This document shows positions 10,057-19,104 of a stretch of 64,000 nt of DNA, one piece after another. The position numbers and the translations under genes were made by a program. A model generated the notes under the pieces. The model was not told the DNA's origin. It worked only from the letters and a program-made list of their open reading frames with translations, and did no database searches. Location: positions 145,690 through 209,689 of the forward strand of contig WBZZ01005813.1 in assembly GCA_019918135.1 (NCBI GenBank). Direction: 5' to 3'. This DNA comes from Paulinella micropora. Its lineage: Eukaryota; Cercozoa; Imbricatea; Euglyphida; Paulinellidae. Position 1 is the first letter of the stretch, and every line of letters starts with the position of its first letter.

Positions 10057-13000
10057 ATGAGCCAATATAAGTCGCTATTAGGCTTGTCTGAAATTGCGGT
10101 GGATTCACTGGACATAAAAAACTGGACTTAACGAACACTAATATTATTGGCTTAAATACAGATAGGGTGCCAGAAGATGCTGACCCCGTAAATCTTTATT
10201 TTACCAACGGACGATTTGATACACGATTGGCTACCAAATCAACAACAGACATAAAAGAAGGAAAAAATTTATACTATACAGAGCAACGAGTAAGGGACAA
10301 CGACGAAGTCAAAGCCTCAACACAACACCGCTCTAATACATCCAACCCACACCAAACCAGTCTATACAATCTCATAGATACTAACATATCCGCACCAACG
10401 GTCGGGCAATACTTAACATATAATGATGTAGATGGTAAATGGAGAAATACAACCATTGGTTCAATTGACACACTCTCCGATGTAGTCATTACAGCACCAA
10501 TTGCTATGAATAGTTATCTAACATATAATTCAATCAACTGGGTAAATAAAACCTTTCCGATAAATGTGGATGAAACGGGCAATATTAGTATGGGAGGTTA
10601 TTTGAACATAACGGGAGTTAATTTATTGAATACAAAAGATGTTGATGATTGGATAACGGAGCACATAGCGAACAATGCGAAAGTGTCCGCAGATGGTTCA
10701 ATTAATACACGCAGCGATGTGTTAATTACAGGAACACCAGCCGATAACCAACTGCTCATTTATAGTACAGGGCAATGGAGAAACACAAACTCACCTTTTC
10801 TTAGATTGTATGGTCTCGCTATGATGTTTGGAGATTTAAATATGGGTGGTTTTAATGTAGCAAATGTCGGGAATGTTGATGGTATTGATGTTTCTGCCCT
10901 TGACACTTCTGTGATAAAACTAACAGGAGACCAAACCATAACAGGGAATAAAATATTTACTACTTATTTGGGTATAAAAGATTCAAATCCATTAAATACA
11001 GGTAAGTTATTCTTCAATTACAACAATAATACGGGTTCTATTTATTCTTCGGAGGTAGGTGGAGCAACGGGCTATCCACTAAGCATTGTTGGTTCAACCA
11101 TAACCCTTGCTTCTACCACGGGGAGTGGAATAACATTAACTGGCAATGTTTTAAATTTTAACAGCACAACAGCAATCAGCGGACTTCCAGCCCCATTCTA
11201 TGATGGCGACGCTTCAACGAAGGCATATACCGATACAAAACTGGCAAAGGACGGCACAACGGCTATGACGGGTAGTTTAAATATGGGTGGTTTTGCTATT
11301 ACAAATGTTGGTAATGTTGATGGTGTGGATGTTTCTGCCCTTGATACTTCTGTGGTTAAACTAACAGGAGACCAAACCATAGCTGGAATTAAAACATTTA
11401 GCAGTGAAATCAAAGCAAATGCGGGGATAACAACAACAACATTAACAACAAGCGACAATGTGGTAGTAGGAGCAGGCAAAGGTGTTTTCATAGATAGAAA
11501 AGCACTCGCCAACAATAAATTAGTCTTATGGGACGGAGGAACACTATCAATAACTGCGTTTTTTGGATTTGGTATCGCTAGTCAAACTTTGGTTTATAAT
11601 GTTAATGCTTCAACTGATAGTCATATATTTTACTATGGCGGGACAAACGAATTATTCAGGATTAACAATGGAGAGGTTAAGGCTTCAAAGGTAATAACCG
11701 CAAGTGCGGGAGTATCATCAACCACATTAACGGCGAGTGGGGCGATAACAGCGAATGGCGGACTAAATATAGGAAGCCAGAGTATAACAAATGTAAATCT
11801 GGTTGATGGTGTTGATGTTTCTGTTCTTGATACTTCGGCGGTTAAAACCTCAGGAAACCAAACCATAGCAGGAATTAAGACATTTAGCAGCGCCCTTGAA
11901 ATAACTGGAAATTCAACGAATGCGACAACAAAAGGAACATTCGTGGTTTTTAACTCCACAGCCAATATAGGAACTATCGGATGCATTGATATGGGCACGG
12001 GCGTAAATTATAACTTTGAAATAAATGCGAAAAAAATAAGTTTCATTATTGATGGGGTAATTGTCGGTTGGGTAAATGCTTCGGGGCTAGATTGTAATAG
12101 TAGCAAAATAGCCAACCTTGGAACTCCGACATTAGCGACGGACGGAGCGACAAAAGGGTATGCGGACACATTGGACGGGCAAAATGTAAAACTAACAGGA
12201 GACCAAACAATAACTGGAATTAAAACATTCAATGGAACGAGAACAGAGATAAAATATCTAACTCTAACAAACACTGCGGATTTTAATAATGTGGATATCA
12301 CTAATGGCGGAAATATTACATATAATGGAGCGAGGATATTAAACCAAAATGGAGGTGATATATTCTTTTCACAGACATCAGGTGATTGGCAGTCTTTCTT
12401 ATATACTTTAAATACTGATTCAAGTGGAACCGCTGACCAAAGAGGCTACCTATTCACGAATGTAGCATTTGATGTAAAAGGTGCGGGACTTTATATTTCA
12501 AAACTTTTGGATAATAAAAGTGCTTCATCCGACATTGTCCGTTTTAACAATGCTGGCGGTATGCGCTTGTATGGTGCTTTGGATATGAACTCAAACAACA
12601 TAACAAGTGCTGGAACAATAACGGGAACTACATTAACGGCAACTGCTGGTATGACTACAACAACTTTAACAACGAGCGACAAAATAACCACGGCATCAGG
12701 TAAGCCAATAATCATAGGTAATACAACAAAAGGAGTAGGAGCAACTGGTGGTTTAGAATTATATGGAACAGCGAGCGACCCCCCGGGGCCACATATACAG
12801 GCAATAACGACGGCTGACATCCATCCAGTTTTTCAAATGTGGAATTATGCTCATAATGATATTAATTTAGGTTTTGATGCTTATGTGTCTGGAGGGGTAT
12901 GGAAATCATCTTCTGCTACATCTAACTTTGTAATACAAAAAGGAACTAACCTTATTTTCTATTATAAATCAGGAGTGACTGCGGGAAATACTGTATCGTT

Positions 13001-14048
13001 TAATGTCGCAATGGACATTAGTAGCACAACGGGCTTATTAACAGCAAATGCGGGGATATCAACAACGACATTGGCAACGAGCGATAAAATAACAACAGCA
13101 TCAGGTAAGCCGATAATCATAGGCAATACAACGAAATCAGCAAATGGGGCGACAGGCGGATTAGAATTATACGGAACGGCGAGTAATATCGGAGGAGCAC
13201 ACTTACAAGCAATAACAACAGCGGATGCTTATCCAACATTCCAATTATTGAACTGGGCACACAGCAATATTGCTTTAAGTTTCGATTGTTATTATGACGG
13301 CAGTAACTGGAAATCAAGCAACAGCTGTTCAAACTTTCAAATATACAAAATAGGCGACAAACTCAGTTTTATATATGCTACTGGTGTCGCGGCGGGAGGA
13401 ACTATGACCCAGACTGAGGCAATGAATATTAATACAACAGGCGATTTAAGTATCCCAACAGCAACCAGCGGATTTTTAACATTAAGAAAAAGACCAAGTG
13501 CCACAGTCGACCCACAAATATTTTTTAAATCGGGTGGATATACGAATTATGCTGTAATTGGTGCGGTTAATGGTTTGCTTCATGGTTGGACTACTTCAAA
13601 CTCTACGAGTGAGCCTTCTGGTAATTATGTTTATGTTCCTCTTAATGGTAACTGGACATATACATCGGACAGGAGGCTAAAATCTGATATTAAAACATTA
13701 GACTGCGGGGAGTGTTGCGAGAAATTATCAAAAATAAACTGCTGTTCGTATTATTGGAAAACGGACGAAAAGAAAGAAAAAAAGAACCACGGATTTATCG
13801 CGGACGAAGTCAAAAAAGTATTTCCAGAATTTGTATCTGAAAGTGGAATAAAAGCGGATGATGGAAACGGCTACCTTGAAGGCATAACATATACGGATTT
13901 TATTCCAATATTAATAAGTGCTTTTCAACATATGGCGGAAAAAGTGATTAATTTAGAAAAAGAAAATAAAACTTTACTTAATATATTACAAGACCAAACC
14001 AAACAACTAGCAGAAATACGAGCGGAAGTATTTACCAATGCCCCCTAG
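10057..14048 (+). CDS. Tail-fibre-like protein with S74 chaperone domain, 5' frameshift
   Basis: The open part (from a GTG at 10167) encodes 1293 residues. Repeats rich in Thr, Gly and Asn (LTGDQTI.G.KTF four times; a TTLTTSDKI-like unit four times) form a probable trimeric beta-structured shaft. The C-terminus is an intramolecular chaperone of the Peptidase_S74 type: SDRRLKSDIKTL with catalytic Ser near residue 1167, then NHGFIADEVKKVFPEFV and a final coiled coil. Such domains trimerise fibres and then cleave themselves off. The natural start is probably ATG 10057; after 24 codons the frame is lost at an A6 run (10116-10121), and one base restores continuity into the VNLYFTNGRFDTR region. 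Probable receptor-binding fibre. Confidence 0.85.
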
Positions 14049-14376
14049 ATTACATCCACCACCGCCAATCATAGAGACGGAAGACCTCACACCAGAGTTG
14101 AAGAATCGTGTGCTAGATGTCCAAATTAAGCAGGAAGAAAAAAAATTAGACCACGAATACGAGGACAGCTGGGATTGCTGTTTGACAAAGCGAAAAACTG
14201 ACAGCCGTCTTATTAAATACTTATTTCAAATGGGTATCATTATCGCCATCATCACCCTTTGTATCGTGAGGCTATCTGAAAAGAACTTACCGTGCGAGGT
14301 TGCTAACACTTATGTGGGTATTTTGACCTTACTTATCGGCATTTGCCTTCCTTCACCATCTTCAAGTAAGAAATGA
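14038..14376 (+). CDS. Two-helix membrane protein overlapping the fibre gene
   Basis: A 112-residue protein. A Pro-rich N-terminus (LHPPPPIIE) and charged helix precede two hydrophobic segments (YLFQMGIIIAIITLCIV and YVGILTLLIGICLP) and a Ser/Lys tail. The ATG overlaps the fibre stop by 11 bases. The same overlap and protein recur at 62860 behind the other fibre, so the two genes travel together. It may be a virion membrane anchor, an assembly chaperone or a holin-like lysis protein; the sequence does not decide. Confidence 0.7.
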   Translation: MPPRLHPPPPIIETEDLTPELKNRVLDVQIKQEEKKLDHEYEDSWDCCLTKRKTDSRLIKYLFQMGIIIAIITLCIVRLSEKNLPCEVANTYVGILTLLIGICLPSPSSSKK

Positions 14377-14587
14377 ACATTCATATAGTTGAGTTTTATA
14401 CCAAGAAGCATCGTTTGAGCAAATTAAAGGAATGACTTCATCAAAACTAACACACCAATCACTCATCGGCTTATACACACATTTAAATTTTGTTTCTATT
14501 CCTTTTATAAAGACAACTTTCATTTTTTTTATCACTGACCCGTGAATAGAAATCACAGGCGGTCCGAGCAGAAATATTAATTAATAA
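14362..14587 (-). pseudogene. Cys-rich secreted protein remnant (copy 1)
   Basis: An open frame of 64 codons (14362-14556) matches the C-terminus of the intact 84-residue homologue at 63202-63456 (SFDE..PL.C....SWYK, then LYECS.LT). Upstream bases still encode RTACDFYSRVS in another frame, but an 8-base deletion relative to copy 2 breaks the link and no in-frame ATG remains. The intact version has a signal-peptide-like start and six Cys, suggesting a disulphide-bonded secreted or lumenal protein. Confidence 0.6.
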
Positions 14588-14621
14588 AAAGTTTATAAAG
14601 ATTAGTATAGAGGGCATCACA

Positions 14622-14992
14622 ATGGCAGACTATAAATACCAGAAGATTATTTTTCTAAGTAATGATTTTCCAGGAGGGGTTAATGGTAGCAAGACATTTG
14701 ACAAAAACATTCAAATGAACTTTACACCAACCAGAATGAATGTTAAGTTTATCCATATATGAATAATGTGACGGAGGCGAAAACAAAAATCCTTTATATG
14801 GACCGCATTGGGATTATTGGCACATTCGCCGATAGCAACACCGCAAACATTTCCAATCTTAGCTACAACTTGGGGATTATTAATTGGACCGACGGGCAAT
14901 ACACCTTTAAAGTGCTTAAAACAGACAATGGCAGTATTGAAACTGACCAACTAGCTGGAAGAATTGTTATATGCTTAGAATTTCTTGCCTAA
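14622..14992 (+). pseudogene. Conserved PLV protein of unknown function, frameshifted (copy 1)
   Basis: Same gene as the intact 123-residue version at 24567-24938. Here one T is missing near 14756 (ccatatatg instead of ccattatatg), so translation from ATG 14622 stops after FIH and the remainder lies in another frame (14759-14992). Beta-rich composition and its position directly before the ATPase suggest a virion or morphogenesis protein. Function not recognised. Confidence 0.7.
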
Positions 14993-15056
14993 CCCCGCTG
15001 TTGTGGTAAGCGATTAAAACAAAAATATATTTTTCAAAATATAGTTTTTTGAGGTC

Positions 15057-15086
15057 GTAGGAGGTTTTTTGAAAAAAAGCTCTTAC
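15057..15086 (+). promoter_or_regulatory. Hairpin immediately before the ATPase start codon
   Basis: GTAGGAG (15057-15063) pairs with CTCTTAC (15080-15086), and T6 pairs with the A7 run inside, giving a stem of about 13 pairs with one mismatch and a very small loop. Only AATG follows. Copy at 25003-25032. A related element precedes two other virion genes. Confidence 0.55.
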
Positions 15087-15087
15087 A

Positions 15088-15912
15088 ATGGAGAAAATCA
15101 ATAATGTAAAGGTGAAACCAGTCAAGCAAAACGGAGATGGAGACAAGTTGGCAAAAGGATATAAGTTATTTGATGAACCGTATGCCAATATTTTTCTTCT
15201 CGCTCGCAAGAAGAGTGGCAAGACGACCGCACTGTTTGAAATCCTGAAACGAACGACCGACAAAAAGACCCGTATTGTTATTATTGCCAGCACGATACAT
15301 AAGGACCACATTTACAAAGAAATGGTTAAGCACTTCAAGAAGAAGGGAAACCCGATGGCGATATATACATATTTGAAAACGGATGGATACAGTGTCATAG
15401 ACTATGAATTAGACAAGCTGAATAAACCCGGTGAAGAGCAAGAAGAAGGAGAGATTGTTCAGGACGAGAAAGAAGAACCGAAGCCGAAGTTTCTTTATTT
15501 TGGAAAAGAAGAAAAGAAGAAACAGGAGGGAGGTGAAAAACCACCGAGGCCGAGCAAATACATTACACCAGAAGTCGTGTTCGTGTTAGATGATTTGGGT
15601 AGTGGGCTACGTGATAAGTCAGTAAGCGACCTGTTGAAAAAAAATAGACACTACAAATCAAAGGTGATTATGAGTTCGCAATATCTGAACGACCTAAAAC
15701 CTGAGGCTATTAAACAGCTAGACTACCTTCTTATCTTTCCAGGTCAGAGTGTTGATAAAATAGAACTCGTGTATAAGCATTTGGACCTCGGCTACGACCT
15801 TGAATACTTCATTGAAAAATACCACGAGGCGACGAAAGAGAGGTTTAACTTTTTGTATGTTGATGCGGTGTCTGACGAATTACGAAAGAACTTCAATATT
15901 CGTTTAAAGTAA
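15088..15912 (+). CDS. A32-like DNA packaging ATPase (copy 1)
   Basis: A 274-residue P-loop ATPase of the FtsK/HerA-type packaging family that pumps viral DNA into the capsid. Walker A is LARKKSGKTT (Lys45). Walker B is VVFVLDDLG (Asp168-Asp169). VIMSSQYLNDL near residue 195 fits the conserved Gln/sensor motif. A Glu/Lys-rich, probably disordered insert occupies residues ~115-150. It is the second gene of the plus-strand virion block. The protein appears identical to copy 2. Confidence 0.88.
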   Translation: MEKINNVKVKPVKQNGDGDKLAKGYKLFDEPYANIFLLARKKSGKTTALFEILKRTTDKKTRIVIIASTIHKDHIYKEMVKHFKKKGNPMAIYTYLKTDGYSVIDYELDKLNKPGEEQEEGEIVQDEKEEPKPKFLYFGKEEKKKQEGGEKPPRPSKYITPEVVFVLDDLGSGLRDKSVSDLLKKNRHYKSKVIMSSQYLNDLKPEAIKQLDYLLIFPGQSVDKIELVYKHLDLGYDLEYFIEKYHEATKERFNFLYVDAVSDELRKNFNIRLK

Positions 15913-15925
15913 TTTTATTATTATT

Positions 15926-15949
15926 TATTTTTTTCTATACATTATATAG
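15926..15949 (+). promoter_or_regulatory. T-tract plus TATA putative viral promoter
   Basis: A T-rich run followed by CTATACATTATATAG ends directly before ATG 15950. Nearly the same string (CTATCCATTATATAG) precedes the gene at 57708 in the other provirus, and a variant (T9 CTAACAATATACAT) precedes 16310. Copy at 25872-25895. A late-type viral promoter is inferred from the recurrence. Confidence 0.5.
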
Positions 15950-16252
15950 ATGCCAACATCACCAGTGATTATCAGTAGTCCATCAGGTTACAACATCAGC
16001 TACAATCCTTCAATGCCACAAGCAGGAGGGAAAAGAAAATCAAAAAAGAAACAAACAGGTGGGAAAGTTAATTGGAAAAAAGTCGGACAAGCCATATTGG
16101 ATGCTAATAGGTTTATCAAGAAGAACCAATTGATTTCAAGGGGTGCTACTTTTCTGAGCGATGTCGGAGTGCCTTATGCGGACCGTGTAGCGAAGGCCGC
16201 GATGAAGCAAGGATACGGCAAACAACGAGGAGGAGCCGTTAAGTTTCGGTAG
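15950..16252 (+). CDS. Small basic virion protein with Gly-Gly sites (copy 1)
   Basis: A 100-residue, strongly basic protein. Gly-Gly doublets (QAGGKRK, QTGGKVN, KQRGGAVKFR) flank a Lys-rich linker and a central amphipathic segment (WKKVGQAILDANRFIKK). PLVs and adenoviruses encode small basic precursor proteins (core or pVI-like) that the maturation protease cuts at GG sites. I infer a DNA-condensing or membrane-active minor virion protein. Confidence 0.65.
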   Translation: MPTSPVIISSPSGYNISYNPSMPQAGGKRKSKKKQTGGKVNWKKVGQAILDANRFIKKNQLISRGATFLSDVGVPYADRVAKAAMKQGYGKQRGGAVKFR

Positions 16253-16309
16253 GCGAAGTCTCTACAAATGTAAAATCTTATATTACTTTTTTTTTCTAAC
16301 AATATACAT

Positions 16310-17320
16310 ATGAAAAAATTAAGAAGAGGAGGTGTGCGAAAACAACGACCGCCGAGGATATACAGAACCAAAGATGGCCGACCATATATTAAAGTGAAAG
16401 GCAAACGAGCATATCTCAACTTTGGCGAGAAAACGAATGACCTTTCAACACTTCAAATCGTTAAACTGTTTCTGAAATATATGAACAAACCCAACCGTCG
16501 GGGTCGTACAAAAGAGCGAATAGTTAAGTCCGAATTCAACCGTCTTGAACACGAGAACCGCAATCAGGTAAATAATCAGCTAGATAAACTCAAACTGGAA
16601 AAGTATGAGCAAATACACGAACTAGAAAAGAAAGACAAAGAAGCAAAAGAACAACAAAAGAAAATAGAAGAGCGAGAAGCAGAAACGAAAAGAAATGAAC
16701 TCGCACTCATACAGACTGAAACAGCTCAAGCTCAAAGAATGGCTACTATTGACGGAGAAATAAAAAGACAAAATGCGATTAACGATGCTTTGGTTGAAAG
16801 AGCAAGAGCATTGAATGAAGTAAAAGGTGAATTAAAAAGAAGTGAAAGAAAACAAAGGGAAAGAAAAGGAAGACAGTATGTTTTGTCCGAAGAAGAAGCC
16901 ATAGCATTTGCTGAGGAAATTCAAAGAAGGAATGATGAAGCGAAACAACGACAAGACGATTTAAGACAGCAAGCAATGGAAGCAGAACAGAAAGCGGAGG
17001 AATCAGACAGAAAAGCTTTTATAGCAAATCTAGAAAGAGCTCAAACACTATTCGCTAGTGGTGGCAAGAAAAGACAGATTAGTGTCAATAGTTTAGCGAA
17101 AAAACTAGGGTGGAAAACGAGGGGGAGCAAACACGGAAACAAAGATGTTGAAGGCAGAACGGCCAAAGGTTATATCCAAGAAATCATAGCTGTTAGACAG
17201 GGCGAACTTAACATAACCCCTAATATGACACTTGAAGAATTGGAAAATGCTTTAATAGGTCTAACCGCACAGGGTGGAACTGGTGCTAAAAAATTGGAAG
17301 ATATCATAAAAAAATATTAA
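16310..17320 (+). CDS. Coiled-coil PLV protein (copy 1)
   Basis: 336 residues. The basic N-terminus has RRGGVRKQRPPRIYRTKDG and YIKVKGKRAYLNF, a pattern I associate with conserved PLV proteins. A long charged coiled coil covers residues ~85-240 (KEAKEQQKKIEEREAE and similar), and a short basic globular end follows (LAKKLGWKTRGSKHGNKD). It lies five bases before the protease gene. Likely an internal scaffold or core protein; exact role unknown. Confidence 0.6.
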   Translation: MKKLRRGGVRKQRPPRIYRTKDGRPYIKVKGKRAYLNFGEKTNDLSTLQIVKLFLKYMNKPNRRGRTKERIVKSEFNRLEHENRNQVNNQLDKLKLEKYEQIHELEKKDKEAKEQQKKIEEREAETKRNELALIQTETAQAQRMATIDGEIKRQNAINDALVERARALNEVKGELKRSERKQRERKGRQYVLSEEEAIAFAEEIQRRNDEAKQRQDDLRQQAMEAEQKAEESDRKAFIANLERAQTLFASGGKKRQISVNSLAKKLGWKTRGSKHGNKDVEGRTAKGYIQEIIAVRQGELNITPNMTLEELENALIGLTAQGGTGAKKLEDIIKKY

Positions 17321-17325
17321 CTAAG

Positions 17326-18156
17326 ATGATGATAAAAAAGCATTTGAAACGAAGTGAATGGAAGACCAAATCAAAGAAAAAAGAATTAGTAAATACCCTA
17401 ATAAACAAAATGTATGCCGACCCCAACACATATAAAACACTTTCAAATGAATTCCAGATGCAACAATCAACCCCCGAACCGCCGCCAACAGTAGAGCAAC
17501 AACCACCACCAGAAACACCGCCCACAGAAGAGCAACAACCAACACCAATCACCACACCAACAGAAGAGCAACAAAAACCACCACCCACAGAAGATACACC
17601 AACAGAAGAGCACCCACCAACAACAGAAGAGCAACAAAAACTACCAGAGAACTTAGCGGGGGCAGGAAGAGGTTTAATGACGGATGAAATAGACACCATT
17701 ATGAGAAAGCACGATTGGTATTTGGGAACAGTAGCCAGCGACGAAATAAACAAACTGAAACCAGAAAAAAGAAAGAAGTATGGTTTTATAATGAACTTGG
17801 ATAAGTCTAGCCAACCAGGCTCACATTGGATTGCTGTTTGGATTGACACCATTAAAGACGACTCTATTGAAATCTACGACCCTCTCGCACTGTATAAGCC
17901 GACCGAGCTATTTCTACACCAAATGAAACAGCTTATTGAAAAGAGTAAGCCGAACACATATCTGCTTATGAAGGTTAATCAGGTTAAAAACCAAAGCGAC
18001 ACGACAGATACCTGCGGGTGGCATAGTATTAGGTTTTTGTTAGAGCGAGCAAAAGGGAACCGCTTTAAATTCGCCAGCGGTTGGACAGACTTAAAAGAAA
18101 AAGAAGCGGAGGAGTTGAAAACACAGAACGGTTATGGATTTGACACTTTTATTTAG
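17326..18156 (+). CDS. Adenain/Ulp1-like cysteine protease (copy 1)
   Basis: 276 residues. After a basic N-terminus and a Pro/Thr/Glu/Gln-rich repeat linker (residues ~46-107), the C48-type core shows GSHWIAVWID (His167), IEIYDPLA (Asp185) and DTCGWHSIRFLLE (Cys230), in the order His-Asp-Cys of adenovirus and PLV maturation proteases. It should cleave virion precursors, possibly at the Gly-Gly sites seen in neighbouring proteins. The start is the first of two ATGs, five bases after the previous stop, suggesting one transcript. Confidence 0.85.
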   Translation: MMIKKHLKRSEWKTKSKKKELVNTLINKMYADPNTYKTLSNEFQMQQSTPEPPPTVEQQPPPETPPTEEQQPTPITTPTEEQQKPPPTEDTPTEEHPPTTEEQQKLPENLAGAGRGLMTDEIDTIMRKHDWYLGTVASDEINKLKPEKRKKYGFIMNLDKSSQPGSHWIAVWIDTIKDDSIEIYDPLALYKPTELFLHQMKQLIEKSKPNTYLLMKVNQVKNQSDTTDTCGWHSIRFLLERAKGNRFKFASGWTDLKEKEAEELKTQNGYGFDTFI

Positions 18157-18209
18157 ACCCCGCCAGTAAAATAAAAATATATTTTAGAATATATAATATA
18201 CTTGGAGGT

Positions 18210-18228
18210 GCGGAGGCGAAGTCTCTGC
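18210..18228 (+). promoter_or_regulatory. Hairpin immediately before the penton-like gene
   Basis: GCGGAG (18210-18215) pairs with CTCTGC (18223-18228) around a seven-base loop GCGAAGT. ATG starts two bases later. The word GGCGAAGTCTCT also occurs at 16251-16262, just after the small basic gene, as GTAG...CTAC AAATG. Copy at 28156-28174. Confidence 0.5.
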
Positions 18229-18229
18229 G

Positions 18230-19042
18230 ATGGAGTATAAAGGTGGTCGTGCGAGTGGTATTTACTATATTAACAGCAAAAATCGGATAAAAGGCACAGA
18301 TTCAGATTTTAGTTATGAAGTGAATATGAAATCGCTAGTCAACCCGACACACTGTAAAATTCTTCATATCTATGTGCCGAAGTCGTATTACTCTGTGGCA
18401 AGTCCTTATAATACTTTTACTCTGAGTGAAGATGGATTTGAGGCTCTGATTACGATACCCGAGGGAAACTACACAATGAACAACTTAAAAAATAAACTGG
18501 CCGAGGTGCTAACCGCAGAAAGTCCAAACGACTACACATACACAGTCACGAGCAACAATACCAACATTGAACCAGAAGACGGCAAGCTATTATTTACCGT
18601 AGCTAACAATGGAGGCATTCAACCACGGTTTATATTTGACACCGAAACTCGTATCCACGAAGTAATGGGTTTTGACCGAGACTCAACATATTTCTTTGCT
18701 AATAATGCACTGAGGTCTCCAAATGTCATAATATTGACTGGCGAAAAGACCTTATATCTTCAAAGCGACCTCGTCGGCGAAGGCGATTATCACGTGCTCC
18801 AAGAAATATACACGGCGAATGAAATCCCGTTAGGCTCTGTTATCTACGATGGCTCGGGTAGTGAATACGGAAAACAGCTATCTACTAGTTCAAGCAATGT
18901 GTATCGGTTTTACTTAACTGACGAAAACGACCAACCCATTAACCTAAACGGTTTGGGTATTGCAATGACATTGTTGATTTACCGCGAGACGAATTATTTT
19001 AATTTATTTACATCATTTTTTAATTTATTGAAAAACCGTTAA
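18230..19042 (+). CDS. Penton-like minor capsid protein (copy 1)
   Basis: 270 residues, beta-rich. The start GGRASGIYYINSKNRIKGTD followed by FSYEV resembles the N-terminus of PLV/virophage minor capsid (penton) proteins, single jelly rolls at the capsid vertices. Its size and position between protease and major capsid gene fit. Compared with copy 2 there are substitutions near residues 204, 214 and 246 (Leu/Phe, Gln/Arg, Ala/Val). Confidence 0.7.
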   Translation: MEYKGGRASGIYYINSKNRIKGTDSDFSYEVNMKSLVNPTHCKILHIYVPKSYYSVASPYNTFTLSEDGFEALITIPEGNYTMNNLKNKLAEVLTAESPNDYTYTVTSNNTNIEPEDGKLLFTVANNGGIQPRFIFDTETRIHEVMGFDRDSTYFFANNALRSPNVIILTGEKTLYLQSDLVGEGDYHVLQEIYTANEIPLGSVIYDGSGSEYGKQLSTSSSNVYRFYLTDENDQPINLNGLGIAMTLLIYRETNYFNLFTSFFNLLKNR

Positions 19043-19104
19043 TTAATTAATTTATTTTTTTCTCATATTAAAATATAAGACAACCGTAAAAAGAGGGAAA
19101 ACAA

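Noticed and set aside
11198..12301. Minus-strand frames inside the fibre gene with repeated VWSPVSLTTEVSRAETS-like peptides
   Set aside because: Antisense shadows of the fibre repeats; the same shadows appear opposite the second fibre.
17304..17852. Minus-strand Cys/Gly/Val-rich frame opposite the protease
   Set aside because: It is the complement of the Pro/Thr/Glu/Gln codon repeats in the protease linker.
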